Positions 17,266-26,952 of a stretch of DNA of 64,000 nucleotides are shown here, piece by piece; position 1 is the stretch's first letter, and each line of letters starts with the position of its first letter. Under the pieces are notes generated by a model. It saw only the letters and a list, made by a program, of their open reading frames with translations. It searched no databases and had not been told where the DNA came from. Both the position numbers and the translations under genes were made by a program. The stretch is from assembly GCF_000152845.1 (NCBI RefSeq), contig NZ_CH902584.1:543239-607238 (forward strand), read 5' to 3'. This DNA comes from Roseovarius sp. 217 (GTDB taxonomy: Bacteria; Pseudomonadota; Alphaproteobacteria; Rhodobacterales; Rhodobacteraceae).

Positions 17266-18168
17266 TTAGGCCGACCAGGCTTTATCCCCGTAGTCCCGGA
17301 CCATCGCCTCGACGCTGCTCAAGGCGCGGTCTGTCGCGCGTTCGATCTCGCTGTCGGCGCTCAGGTGCGGATCGACACGGGCGAGGCTTTGCAGGCTGCG
17401 CGCAGCCAGATGCCGACACGCCCAGTTGACCGGACGGCCCGCCGGGTTCTCAAAGACCGCGCGCACGCCCGGACCACTGCCGGAACGTCCGGTTGCGACG
17501 GCCCAGGCTTCGCGGCCATTGGACGGGAGGAGGGGCCGTGGTCGATAGGAAATGGCTAGCGAGTCGGTCCAGTCGTACCATTTGAATCGATGGACGTGAT
17601 GCATGGTCTTCACGCCGATCCAAGGCGTGCGCATCGCGTCGGCGACAATTGCGCCGTGCATCGCCTCGGCGATCACCAGGTCTGCGCCGCGCAGTTGGGC
17701 AATCACCCGATCCGGGCTTTCGGTTGGATCAATGAAATGGATGCCGGCAAGGTCGCAGGCCGCGCGCCAATCGCCGCGTTCTATGCTTTCATAATGCGGT
17801 ATGAATGCTGTGCCGATTGCCTTTGCCGGTGGGGGCAGCGGGGTAGCACGCAACAGGACCGCCGCATCGGTTATCGCCTGATGCGGATCGAGACCTAGCG
17901 CACTTGCGGTCCGTGGGCCGCGCACGAACCGGAAATCCCAAGTCCCGTCGGAAATGTCCGGCAGAGCTGTGTAGCCGCCATATCCCGATCCGACGACCAG
18001 CTTACGTGCGGATCTGGGGTAATTGTGCTGAATCACCGAGCCGATTCCGACGAACAGCGTGGTGGGGTCTTCGTCGAAGAAGCTCTGCGGCAGCAGATGA
18101 TGCCACATGGTGGCATTCAGCTCGTCCCCGAAGTTCGGGGGGCGGCCTTGGAAATATGTAAGTTTCAT
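17266..18168 (-). CDS. exoV: Polysaccharide pyruvyl transferase ExoV-like
   Basis: A 300-residue enzyme of the polysaccharide pyruvyl transferase family, which moves a ketal-linked pyruvate from PEP to a terminal sugar and makes the polymer acidic. Seen: YFQGRPPNFGDELNATMWHH at 5-24, LFVGIGSVIQ, FVRGPRTA, ITDAAVLL, and the LVIAEAMHGAIVADAMRTPW block. The start is set by the ATGA overlap with exoT. It is last in the exoY-F-T-V operon and converges on exoQ. Confidence 0.9.
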   Translation of the reverse strand: MKLTYFQGRPPNFGDELNATMWHHLLPQSFFDEDPTTLFVGIGSVIQHNYPRSARKLVVGSGYGGYTALPDISDGTWDFRFVRGPRTASALGLDPHQAITDAAVLLRATPLPPPAKAIGTAFIPHYESIERGDWRAACDLAGIHFIDPTESPDRVIAQLRGADLVIAEAMHGAIVADAMRTPWIGVKTMHHVHRFKWYDWTDSLAISYRPRPLLPSNGREAWAVATGRSGSGPGVRAVFENPAGRPVNWACRHLAARSLQSLARVDPHLSADSEIERATDRALSSVEAMVRDYGDKAWSA

Positions 18169-19670
18169 GCAGTCTTTCTCCGACCAGGCAACACGAGGTT
18201 GAGGATCTCCACAATTCTGTCCGTTGCGATCAATCCGAGGACGGCCAGATAGGTGACTATCGCGATACCGATACGGGCCGCCACTGAGATGGCGGGAGAT
18301 AGCTCGGGCGCCAGATGCTGGGTTGCCAGCACCGCAGAGATCATCGCCAGGGTGGCAATAGCCGGGGTGACAAACGTCCCTAGGTACTTGAGGAGTCCAA
18401 TCCCCAGCAGCCGTGCCATCATGATGACCGATATCGGCCAGACCAGCAGGGATTTGAGAACGAGCGCGATCATGAGCGTCTCCAGCCCGGCACTAAACGT
18501 TACACCGATCACCAGCAACGACGTTGCCTGCTGGATGAGCTGGTAGAAGAACCACCAGTTTGCTTTGCCTTGGCTTCGGATGAACGCGCCTTGCACAACG
18601 CTGACGCCCGCTATGCAGCCGATCACGCTGAACATCTGCACTGTGAATCCGGCACCCTGCCACCGGGGATCGAAGAGCAGTGCCACGATGTCGGGGGCAA
18701 GCGCCAGGAGCAGACTGAACAACGGCAGGCTGACGACCGCCGCCGAGAACGAGGCAATGTAGAAGGCGCGGGCGGTCTTCTCGCGGTCATCCTGAAGAGA
18801 TGAGAACAATGCATGGGTCACAGATGAAAGCGCGCCGCCGACGAATTGGGTCAGCATCAGGTAGAGCTTTTGAGCAAAGAAGTAGAACCCGAGCATCGCC
18901 GTGCCGCCAAGCGCACCCAGTACGATGTGATCAAGACGCATTGTCGTCAGCATTCGAGTTCCAGACGCATAGAGCCCGTATCCGGTCAACTCTTTGATTG
19001 CGTGCAGATTGAAGCTCAGACCGGGGCGCCAGCCGGAGGTCCAGAAGACCATCGCGCAGATCACGATACTGCTCGAAAGCTGGCTGATTGCCAGAGCCCA
19101 ATAGCCATAACCAGCCCAAAGCAAGGAGAGGGTGATGACCAGGCTGACCGCAGTGGCAACGGAGGTTCGTAAGGCGACAAGCTTGAACTTCATCGACCGC
19201 ACGATCATCGCGTTGGGCACCGCCACCGACAGGTCGAGCGGGATACGCAGTCCCAACAGCGGTAGCAGCGCGGCAATTGCGCTGTCGCCTGCCCATTGCG
19301 CGATGGACGGTGCTGCCAGAAAGACCGACAACATCAGAACCAAACCAACCGCTATCGTCATCCAGAAGACACTGTCGGCGTTGGATTTCGAGATCGTCTT
19401 GCGCTGAACAAGTGCCTCGCCGAACGCAATTGGCGACACTGCTATCGCCGTCATCACCAAACTGCTCGCGAGGCCGAAGAGCCCCAGATCGGCCGGGGAG
19501 AGATAGCGTGCGCTGACGTAAAAAATCAGCGTGGAACCGAAGATTGGAATAGCCGTGTGCAACGATGACCAGAGCACTCCAACAGCGGCGGACCGGGACC
19601 GGCCGGCGCGGACATGCGGATGATAAGCCGTGCCAGGAGCGACAGCGGTGGTCTCAAGCGATTGGCTCAT
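18165..19670 (-). CDS. exoT: Oligosaccharide flippase, ExoT-like
   Basis: A 501-residue polysaccharide-export flippase (MATE/Wzx type) with 12 or more membrane helices. It has LIFYVSARYLSPADLGLFGL at the first helices and LRIPLDLSVAVPNAMIVRSM in the middle, matching Wzx/ExoT-like proteins. It should flip the lipid-linked repeat unit to the periplasm. The ATG at 19670 gives a normal short cytosolic N terminus. It follows exoF by 25 nt and overlaps exoV by ATGA. Confidence 0.85.
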   Translation of the reverse strand: MSQSLETTAVAPGTAYHPHVRAGRSRSAAVGVLWSSLHTAIPIFGSTLIFYVSARYLSPADLGLFGLASSLVMTAIAVSPIAFGEALVQRKTISKSNADSVFWMTIAVGLVLMLSVFLAAPSIAQWAGDSAIAALLPLLGLRIPLDLSVAVPNAMIVRSMKFKLVALRTSVATAVSLVITLSLLWAGYGYWALAISQLSSSIVICAMVFWTSGWRPGLSFNLHAIKELTGYGLYASGTRMLTTMRLDHIVLGALGGTAMLGFYFFAQKLYLMLTQFVGGALSSVTHALFSSLQDDREKTARAFYIASFSAAVVSLPLFSLLLALAPDIVALLFDPRWQGAGFTVQMFSVIGCIAGVSVVQGAFIRSQGKANWWFFYQLIQQATSLLVIGVTFSAGLETLMIALVLKSLLVWPISVIMMARLLGIGLLKYLGTFVTPAIATLAMISAVLATQHLAPELSPAISVAARIGIAIVTYLAVLGLIATDRIVEILNLVLPGRRKTA

Positions 19671-19695
19671 GGCAAATTCCGATCTGGCTGATGCT

Positions 19696-20976
19696 TCAGT
19701 TGACCGATCCGGCTGCGGAAAACGCCGCCGGGGTTTCTGGAAAATCCTCCTCCAGAATGTCGGGGAATTGGACCTCGACCACATCACCCGGCAAAATTGA
19801 GGTATCGCTCTGCGCCTCAAACTGCCGGGAGTCGCCTTCGCGGGTGCGGGTGATCCAGAATTCCGGCGTGCCGACGGCGCGCGCATGCAGGCTTTCCAGC
19901 GTGACGTCCTCGCCGAGTGCTGCCGACATCAGCGCATATTCTCCATCCAGCTTGGCTTCGGCCTGCACGATCTTGGCTGTGACCTCTTGCAGTTCGGTCA
20001 CTGCGGTTTCGGCTCGCGTCGCCTCCAGCACAATCCGTTCTTCCTCGATGTCTCGCAGATTTTGCTGTGTCGACAGGATTGAGCGCTCGATATCGAGCAC
20101 TCGGCTTTCCACCTCGCCAACATAGCGCACGCGATCAAACAGCCGCACACGGGTCGCCAGACCTTGCTCGACCATGTCTTCCTCGCGTCTCAGTTCCTCG
20201 CGACCAGCCCGCAGTTGCTCCGTGTTGGTTGTGAGTTTCTGTTCCAGCACGCTGATCGCATCGTTCAGCGCGGTTTCCGCCTTGTCGAGGAACGCCAGCT
20301 GCTGGTCGAGCAGTTGGTTGCGGGCCTCAAAGATCGCCGCCTCGCCCGCGCGGAACTTGCTGACGCTCGGTAGGTCCGGACTATCTTGTGCGGCTGTTAT
20401 TTCACTGCGCGCGACTTCTGCAGCCAGGCGGTCCCGGCGTGCTTCGAGAAAGCGCAACTCCTTGCTCAGAACCATGGCCGCGCTCCGGGCAAGGTAGAAA
20501 TTGCGTTCTTGGCCAAGGATGGGCTCTATCCGGGCAGTACCGCCAGCGAGCGTCACGGCCTTGAGTACAGTCAAGCCGGGAGAATACGTGTAGACATTCG
20601 GTGCATCGACCTCACCCGCGACGTAGATCATCGCATATTGCTCGACATCGACCGATACTCGGGGCGTGCGGCCGGCTCCGGCATAGCCTGCCATCCCTTC
20701 CTGAAGGGTCGATGCGATTTCCTGTGGTGTCAGACCCGCCACGTCCACGCTACCGACCAGCGGTACAGCGATCTTTCCACCGGCACTGACGCTGTAGCTG
20801 TCCGAAACCGTCAGCAGTTCCTCGACCGTGCCGTCGGCAGCGTTCCAGATCGTCGCCCGCACTTTGAGAATGTCGTTCATTCCAACTGGTACGTCCGGCG
20901 TTTGCGCTAAGGCTGGCTGGTTCAGCCAGAGCATCGCGGTCAGACAGGCCGATATGGCCCTTGATGTCCATTGCAT
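19696..20976 (-). CDS. exoF: Polysaccharide export outer-membrane protein, ExoF-like
   Basis: A 426-residue exported protein. The signal peptide ends ALAQ (about 25). A Wza-type polysaccharide export domain (VGMNDILKVR, VSAGGKIAVPLVGSVDVAGL) and an SLBB-like segment (YVAGEVDAPNVYTYSPGLTV) are followed by a long alpha-helical, probably coiled-coil region (about 180-340). This is the ExoF arrangement. It lies between exoY and exoT in one operon. The start at 20976 is the one that puts a signal peptide at the N terminus. Confidence 0.85.
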   Translation of the reverse strand: MQWTSRAISACLTAMLWLNQPALAQTPDVPVGMNDILKVRATIWNAADGTVEELLTVSDSYSVSAGGKIAVPLVGSVDVAGLTPQEIASTLQEGMAGYAGAGRTPRVSVDVEQYAMIYVAGEVDAPNVYTYSPGLTVLKAVTLAGGTARIEPILGQERNFYLARSAAMVLSKELRFLEARRDRLAAEVARSEITAAQDSPDLPSVSKFRAGEAAIFEARNQLLDQQLAFLDKAETALNDAISVLEQKLTTNTEQLRAGREELRREEDMVEQGLATRVRLFDRVRYVGEVESRVLDIERSILSTQQNLRDIEEERIVLEATRAETAVTELQEVTAKIVQAEAKLDGEYALMSAALGEDVTLESLHARAVGTPEFWITRTREGDSRQFEAQSDTSILPGDVVEVQFPDILEEDFPETPAAFSAAGSVN

Positions 20977-21070
20977 CACGCATCCCTTTTCATAGTTTGC
21001 CGTGCTGCATCGCCAATCTGATGCGTGCAAGACCAGATGTCTGCGGTGTTGCGCGCGATCCCGCCGCGGC

Positions 21071-21784
21071 TCAATACGAGCCCCGCGCCGCGATAACCGC
21101 CGGGATTGTGCGGACTAGAATCACGCAGTCCAAAAACAACGACCAGTTTTGTACATATGATTTGTCCAATTCGACCCGCTTGTCGTAACCGACATCGCTG
21201 CGTCCGCTTACTTGCCAAAGGCCGGTGATTCCTGGGTGTGCGCTCAGATAAAACTGCACCGCGTCGCTGTAGAGTGACAGTTCATCGCGCACCACGGGGC
21301 GTGGCCCGACCAGACTCATTGAGCCGACCAGAACATTGAGCAATTGCGGCAACTCATCGACGCTATAGGTACGGAGAACCCCCCCAATCCGGGTTACACG
21401 GGGATCGTTCTTCAGTTTGCGTTCGGTTACCCATGTATGGTGCTCGTCAGGGTGTTCTGCCAGGTAGCGGTCCAACAGGTCCTGACCATCGACCACCATT
21501 GAGCGAAACTTCCAGCAGCGGAACGGCTGCCCGGCATAGCCGATGCGAGTATGACCAAACAGCACAGGGCCGGGCGATGTAAGCTTGATCGCGCAGGCGA
21601 TCAGTATGAACAGAGGGCTTAGAAGAACGAGGCCGAAGAGCGCAACGAAAACGTCCAAAACTCTCTTTGAGCGCCCCCCTAACACCCTGCGGGAGGAGAC
21701 TCTCGTATCGCCATGCTCGTGGCCGCCGGAACAAGTTTGGCGACTGGTAAACACTTCCGGGCTAACTTCATTCGACGTCGACAT
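21071..21784 (-). CDS. exoY: Undecaprenyl-phosphate sugar-1-phosphate transferase, ExoY-like
   Basis: A 237-residue priming transferase of the WbaP/ExoY family. One membrane helix (RVLDVFVALFGLVLLSPLFI) is followed by PGPVLFGHTRIG, FRCWKFRSMVVDG, LRTYSVDELPQLLNVLVG, MSLVGPRPVVRDE, and GITGLWQVSGRSD. It loads the first sugar-phosphate (galactose in Sinorhizobium) onto undecaprenyl phosphate. AGGAG 7 nt before the ATG at 21784 fixes the start. It heads the exoY-F-T-V operon, preceded by a 477-bp AT-richer leader region. Confidence 0.9.
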   Translation of the reverse strand: MSTSNEVSPEVFTSRQTCSGGHEHGDTRVSSRRVLGGRSKRVLDVFVALFGLVLLSPLFILIACAIKLTSPGPVLFGHTRIGYAGQPFRCWKFRSMVVDGQDLLDRYLAEHPDEHHTWVTERKLKNDPRVTRIGGVLRTYSVDELPQLLNVLVGSMSLVGPRPVVRDELSLYSDAVQFYLSAHPGITGLWQVSGRSDVGYDKRVELDKSYVQNWSLFLDCVILVRTIPAVIAARGSY

Positions 21785-22261
21785 GTGCGTGCTCCTGAAG
21801 AGGTGACTGGAAATCTGCACAAATCATTACTTGATGGCTCCGATATCGTGTAGCGTCACTTTGCAACTGCAGCGAGAACAGCAGAATTTTGCCACCTCTG
21901 CTTGGCAGAAGTTCCTTAAACACCAAATAAACTCAGGGGATTCGGCTCGCGCTCATGGTGTCAAATCAATATTAGCGAACTATAACAAGACCTTCCTTAG
22001 ATGCGCGAACTATCGCATTTTCGGCCACGGTTTCTTGCCGATGGGCATGCAAGTCATGAGAAACGAAGCTCGCTCCGGCCGAATCTCGGGTGTGGTCGCG
22101 TAACTAAAGGGTTTCATTTGCTGGCCAAGGCTTTAATTGCACGACTGCAAAGACACGGCCAAGCCGAACAATCACATCGAAGCGAAGAGCGCCCTGCCCT
22201 GCTCATGGGTAGATCGGTTACCCGGAACAAGCAAACACTTGACGCACTGTGAGGATGACTC
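21785..22261. other. Regulatory intergenic region upstream of exoY and the sulfotransferase
   Basis: A 477-bp non-coding gap between divergent exoY and the Stf0 gene, lower in GC than its surroundings. It has a small TCTGC/GCAGA hairpin near 21896-21908. No open frame in it looks real. It must hold the promoters for both transcripts; I cannot assign exact boxes. Confidence 0.55.
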
Positions 22262-23152
22262 GTGACCGCACCCCCTGAAAACGAATTAAACAGCCAGCAG
22301 CTTGCTGTTCCGGAGACTCTCTGGCAGCGGCAATTCGCAGTCGAGAACGACTTCGATCCGACCCCGGCGACATGTCATGTCGCCATTTGCACGACGCCGC
22401 GATGCGGCAGCCATTTTCTCGGCCATCAGATGCGTGCCCTGAATTGCTTTGGCTATCCGCTGGAATATCTCAATCCCGGCAACTGGCCGGTCTGGGAACA
22501 ACGCGCGCGCCGTGCCGGTGCCGCCGATACTCTCCAATTCATCAAATCAGTTCGCACCGGTCCCAACGGAGTTTTCTCCGTAAAGTTACACCATGAGCAT
22601 CTGGAAGCGTTTGTGGACCACGAAGTCGATCCGTTGAGCTATCGATTCATCCAACTACAGCGCCGCGATCTCGTGCGGCAGGCGGTTTCATTTGCGCGGG
22701 CGCAGCAAACAGGGGCTTGGATCTCGGACATGCCGGAGCGGGCCGAAGCGCGATACGACCGCAATCTGATTGCGGCGAAGGTGGATGCGATTGCCGATTT
22801 CAATGCCGGGTGGACGTCTTTCCTGGCCAGTCTGGGCGTGAAGCCCTTGGAACTCTTCTACGAGGATGTCGTCGCCGACCGGAGGGGCGCAATGCAGCGT
22901 ATTGCGGCCTATCTCAGTATCGAGTTGCCCGACGCATCGACCGGCGAGGATGTCTTTCAGCCCAAGGCTCAACGTGCATCCAACGATCCTACAGAAGTCT
23001 GGGTCGAGCGCTTTAAGTCAGAGAATCGCGGTGCTATCGGGCAATGTCAGCCCATACCGGGTTATCGACACACGCCGAAGGCGCGACGTCTTGGCAATGG
23101 TGTTCGGCAAACTGTTTCGGGCGCGCTGCGGCGTTTCGGGCTTGGGGCGTGA
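22262..23152 (+). CDS. Stf0-type sulfotransferase
   Basis: A 296-residue sulfotransferase. The 5'-phosphosulfate loop is ICTTPRCGSHFLGHQM at 42-57, and the 3'-phosphate-binding segment RFIQLQRRDLVRQAVSFARA lies near 127-146. AQQTGAW and LELFYEDVVAD are also family-typical. It transfers sulfate from PAPS to a sugar hydroxyl in relatives such as trehalose 2-sulfotransferase. GAGG upstream of the GTG at 22262 supports the start. Next to exoY, it may sulfate the exopolysaccharide or its precursor (inference). Confidence 0.85.
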   Translation: MTAPPENELNSQQLAVPETLWQRQFAVENDFDPTPATCHVAICTTPRCGSHFLGHQMRALNCFGYPLEYLNPGNWPVWEQRARRAGAADTLQFIKSVRTGPNGVFSVKLHHEHLEAFVDHEVDPLSYRFIQLQRRDLVRQAVSFARAQQTGAWISDMPERAEARYDRNLIAAKVDAIADFNAGWTSFLASLGVKPLELFYEDVVADRRGAMQRIAAYLSIELPDASTGEDVFQPKAQRASNDPTEVWVERFKSENRGAIGQCQPIPGYRHTPKARRLGNGVRQTVSGALRRFGLGA

Positions 23153-23222
23153 CCACGGTGTCAGGGAGACAATGCTGTCCGCTTTAGGCTTGGTGTCGAC
23201 ACTCAAACCCGAGAAGGCCGTC

Positions 23223-24374
23223 CTAGCGGTCTGCTGGCGAGATTCGGAATGCCGGGCTCAGAGCGTCTGCAATCGCCTCGGGGCGAAGTTCGAACTGCTT
23301 GTCGTCCTGCTCCAGAATCCCTTGCGAAAGAGCGCTGAGTTCAGGACGCGTGATACGGCGTAGGAGCGCGACAAGCGCATCGGCGGAGGGCTCTGATATT
23401 GTCAGGCCCAGTTGTTCGGCTGCGACCTTTCGACCTGTCTCGGTCGTTTCAACCGCAATCGAAGGGCAGCCGAACCAGCTCGCCTCATAAATCCGATTGG
23501 GCAACAGCCAGTCCGAATTCGCGCCGCTCTGCCAGAGATCCTGTGCCCAGACGAGATCGCTGCCAGCATAGATCGCTTCCAGATCGCCGGGATAGCTATA
23601 AGGGCCAAAGAATCGAATATTTTCCCGCGACTCCACAGCGGCGTCGATGTCGCCGACCGCGTGTCGGTGAACATTCCCGTGGATGTTGATCTGCACGTCC
23701 TTGCCCATCCGGTCGGCGGTTTGAAGCAGGATCTGAAGGCTGGGCGCACAGCGAATGGATCCGACCCAACTAACTACAATGGGACCCTGCGCATCGCGTC
23801 GCGGTGCGTACAGCGGACGCGAGACCTTTGCGCCATCGAACCAGAGCTTGTTTTCGATGATCGAGACGTCACCGAGGAACCCCTGAACCGGCACGAAGTA
23901 ATGTTCGACGAAGCCGGGCGAAGAGACGATCAGAAGCTGTACGCGCGCCAGAAGGCGCCGTTCACACCAACGCATCAGAGCACCAATCGCATCGGGGCGC
24001 GTGAATAGCCGATGAATGTCGAGGCACTCGTATACGATTGGGACCCGTCTTCGACCGAACAGGCTTCGTGCCATCCAGGCGAGGATCAAAAGATCGAAGT
24101 TTCGCGCCACAATGACATCTGCAGATCTGAGATCCTGCCGTGATCTGAAGGCTGGCCAGAGCGCTCGGATAAGAGCAAGCAGGCGTTTGCCGTAATTCTC
24201 GTTCGGGACGTGACCGAGGTTGGTATTCGTCCAGTCTGGCACGAAGTCCGCGTTCATATTGCCGCGCTGAAACGCCAGGCTTCGCACGTCGTAGCCGAGC
24301 TGTAACAAGCTGCGAATACGGCGAATCTGCGAAGCCTCTTTGAGGTCAAAAGCAAAGACAAGGACACGCGCCAT
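23223..24374 (-). CDS. GT4-like glycosyltransferase, possible ExoL counterpart
   Basis: A 383-residue enzyme with a two-lobe GT-B fold rather than GT2. The N lobe has RVLVFAFDLKEASQIRRI, ADVIVARNFDLLILAW and VPIVYECLDIHRLF, and the C lobe has VVSWVGSIRCAP, NIRFFGPYSYPGDLEAIY and LPNRIYEASWFGCPSIA. ExoL is the non-GT2 member of exo clusters and this may be it, but I cannot confirm the match. The ATG at 24374 is preferred over 24380 because GGA lies 6 nt upstream. It converges on the sulfotransferase gene. Confidence 0.75.
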   Translation of the reverse strand: MARVLVFAFDLKEASQIRRIRSLLQLGYDVRSLAFQRGNMNADFVPDWTNTNLGHVPNENYGKRLLALIRALWPAFRSRQDLRSADVIVARNFDLLILAWMARSLFGRRRVPIVYECLDIHRLFTRPDAIGALMRWCERRLLARVQLLIVSSPGFVEHYFVPVQGFLGDVSIIENKLWFDGAKVSRPLYAPRRDAQGPIVVSWVGSIRCAPSLQILLQTADRMGKDVQINIHGNVHRHAVGDIDAAVESRENIRFFGPYSYPGDLEAIYAGSDLVWAQDLWQSGANSDWLLPNRIYEASWFGCPSIAVETTETGRKVAAEQLGLTISEPSADALVALLRRITRPELSALSQGILEQDDKQFELRPEAIADALSPAFRISPADR

Positions 24375-24605
24375 GATCATTCCATCTCGTCTCCGACCGC
24401 CGACGGGCGCGTCGACAAATACCGCGTTCCATTATTTGGTGGTGGTCTGCCGATGCAAGGAAGCAGTGTCTGGTCGACGGGAACGGGCGGATATCAGCTT
24501 GGAGTTGGTGTTGTCACTGGGGAGTGAATTGATGCGGTGGATGCACCCACCGGCCGGCATCGTATACCATGACGGTTCTATATTCGCTTAGTGGAGGGTA
24601 TATCG

Positions 24606-25622
24606 ATGACCTCAAAGATCAGTATTTTGGCGATCGACTTGGCAAAAGGCAGTTTTCAGGTCTGTGCAGTTGGGCCCGATGGGGTGGTTGTCTTCGACCG
24701 CGCTGTGTCGAGAACCCGTCTGGCGACGCTGTTGGCTGACCAGCCTGCCTGCATTGTCGCAATGGAAGCCTGCGCGACGTCGCTTCACTGGGGCCGTATT
24801 GCTCAAAGTCATGGCCACGAAGCTAGGCTCGTGCCTGCTGCTTACGTGAAGCCGTTCGTAAAGCGCCAGAAGAATGATCGCGCGGACGCGGAAGCCATTG
24901 CGGAGGCCGCCATGCGTCCGACCATGCGGTTCGTAGCCGTAAAGAATGTGGCAACCCAAGGCCGGGCGGTCGCGTTCCGAACGTATCAATGTATGGTTCG
25001 ACAGCGCACGCAGCTTATCAATGCCCTGCGCGGCCATTTGGCTGAGTTTGGGTTGGTAGCACCCAAAGGGCCGGCAAGCCTCAAACTGCTTGAGAACGCC
25101 CTTGCTGAAGAGAGCACAGATCTGCCCGAGCCGGTTCGACACATGGGATCGATCTATGTTGAGCAGATTGCGCGTCTCACCGAAGTCATAGACCGGCTTT
25201 CCGATGAGCTGGAGACCTCATCAAAGACAGATGAGCAACTGCGCAGGCTTTGCACCATTCCAGGGATCGGCCCTGTCACCGCAGGTGCTGTCGCGGCATT
25301 CGCGCCTGATCTTGACACGTCTGACAGCGGCCGCAACTTCGCCGCATGGCTGGGTTTGGTGCCTCGACAAAGGTCAACGCGCGGAAAGGCCAGACTGGGA
25401 TCGGTCAGCAAGATTGGGCAAACCGACATCCGTCGATTGCTGATCGTCGGCGCCATGAGCGTGATACGTCGGGTCGTTCGTAAAGGTGGCAGCGCCAACC
25501 GCTGGTTAGCCGCACTTGTCGCGCTCAAGCCGAAGAGGTTGCTGCCGTTGCCTTAGCAAACAAGATGGCCCGAATGATCTGGGCAGTTACAACAAAGCAG
25601 GAGAATTATCGAATGGCGTGAC
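24606..25622 (+). pseudogene. IS110 family transposase with a C-terminal frameshift
   Basis: The N-terminal DEDD RuvC-like domain is intact (ILAIDLAKGSFQV, VAMEACATSLHW, KNDRADAEAIAEA), as is the C-terminal Tnp_20 region (IPGIGPVTAGAVAAFAP, FAAWLGLVPRQRSTRGK). Near 25540 the frame is lost and the protein stops at 25556. The next frame continues with VAAVALANKMARMIWAVTTK up to the TGA at 25622, the normal IS110 ending. A one-base deletion explains this. GGAGG upstream of the ATG at 24606 supports the start. Activity is doubtful but not excluded. Confidence 0.85.
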
Positions 25623-25651
25623 CTGAAACTGAAAGGGGAAAGGGCACCTCA

Positions 25652-25676
25652 CTGTCGGCAACAACTTAACGATCCC
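25652..25676 (-). repeat. Solitary IS6-like terminal inverted repeat
   Basis: The complement of 25652-25676 matches the left end of the 313-bp IS6-like remnant at 32360 in 23 of 25 bases (GGGATCGTTAAGTTGTTG against GGGACCGTCAAGTTGTTG, then CCGACAG). Its outer edge (25676) faces the LysR/RND cassette. The body of this element appears to have been lost or replaced by the adjoining IS110. Confidence 0.65.
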
Positions 25677-25792
25677 GCTGAACCTAGGGAATTGATTCAT
25701 GCTTTTCATTCATTTGAACAAGTGCGCAAACTTCTCTACGCTATTCCTACCTTCGGACAATATGCCCAGCGATCACATCGGACAGAGGTTTA

Positions 25793-26701
25793 ATGGATCA
25801 ACTCTCCGCCATGCGGGCCTTTGTCAGGGTCGTTGAAACGGGAAATTTCACCCGTGCCGCGGAAAGCCTGCGCATGCCCAAGGCAACCCTGACCAACCTT
25901 ATTCAACGCTTGGAAAAGCACTTGCAGACCAAGTTGCTGAACAGAACCACGCGCCTCGTGATCGTGACGACTGATGGCGCGTTCTATTACGAAAGGGCTG
26001 TGCAACTCGTGAGCGAGATCGACGAGCTCGACAACAGCCTGACACATCGCCAGACCCGCCCCAGCGGCCGGCTGCGGGTCGAAATGTCCGGTGCCTTCGC
26101 CGATTGGTACGTCATTCCGTCACTGGCTGATTTCTATCAGAGTTATCCTGACATCCAGCTCGACATCGGTGTCACTGACAGAACTGTCGACTATGTGCGA
26201 GAGAACGTCGACTGCGCACTGCGGGCCGGGGAACCCAAGGATCAGTCATTGATCGCCCGGCGCGTTTCCGAAATCGGCCTAATCACCTGCGCAGCGCCTT
26301 CATATCTTGAAAACCACGGGACACCTTCAACACCGGCACAGCTCGAAACCGACCATCTTTGCGTGAACTATTTCATCGCCCAGACCGGCAGTCTGAAACC
26401 CTTTGTTTTCGCGCAGGATGACAGCGAAATTTCCATCAACAGCAAGCACCGGATTGCCGTCAACGATGTCCGAAGCTATTTGCGTGCCACGATTTCTGGC
26501 CAGGGCATCGGCCAATTGCCGGATTTCATGGCCGAGGACGAGATCGCCAAAGGCGCGCTTGTGCCGGTGCTGTCAGACTGGAAGGCAAAGACGGTTCCGG
26601 TCTATGTGGTCTATCCGCCAAACCGGCACCTGAGCAACAAGGTCAGGGTTTTCGTGGATTGGCTGATCGGCATGCTGTCCGACATCCAGCCGGTTCGCTG
26701 A
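25793..26701 (+). CDS. LysR family transcriptional regulator
   Basis: A 302-residue LysR regulator. The winged HTH occupies residues 1-60 (MRAFVRVVETGNFTRAAESL, KATLTNLIQRLEKHL), followed by the linker helix and an effector domain from about 90 to 295. It lies upstream of, and in the same direction as, the hydrolase and RND pump genes, as LysR activators of MexEF-type pumps do (MexT, for example). The inducer is unknown. Confidence 0.9.
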   Translation: MDQLSAMRAFVRVVETGNFTRAAESLRMPKATLTNLIQRLEKHLQTKLLNRTTRLVIVTTDGAFYYERAVQLVSEIDELDNSLTHRQTRPSGRLRVEMSGAFADWYVIPSLADFYQSYPDIQLDIGVTDRTVDYVRENVDCALRAGEPKDQSLIARRVSEIGLITCAAPSYLENHGTPSTPAQLETDHLCVNYFIAQTGSLKPFVFAQDDSEISINSKHRIAVNDVRSYLRATISGQGIGQLPDFMAEDEIAKGALVPVLSDWKAKTVPVYVVYPPNRHLSNKVRVFVDWLIGMLSDIQPVR

Positions 26702-26952
26702 CGCTGCATTGTGATCGCGCGTTCTCTCGTCCCGACAACCTCAATCACATGCATGGCGTGCGGAGGGATGAAACAGGTCATTTCGCCAGCACCTCTGTCG
26801 CTGATACTGGCGCAAATCAGACGATTATACGAAAACACGAATAGTCTAACCCAAAAAGGCAATCTTGTTAAATTTTCCGAACAAATGCATCTATTCGAGG
26901 TGAAGGGATTACGGCCCCTCGATAAAGCTTCTGAACGAAGTGAGATGATACG

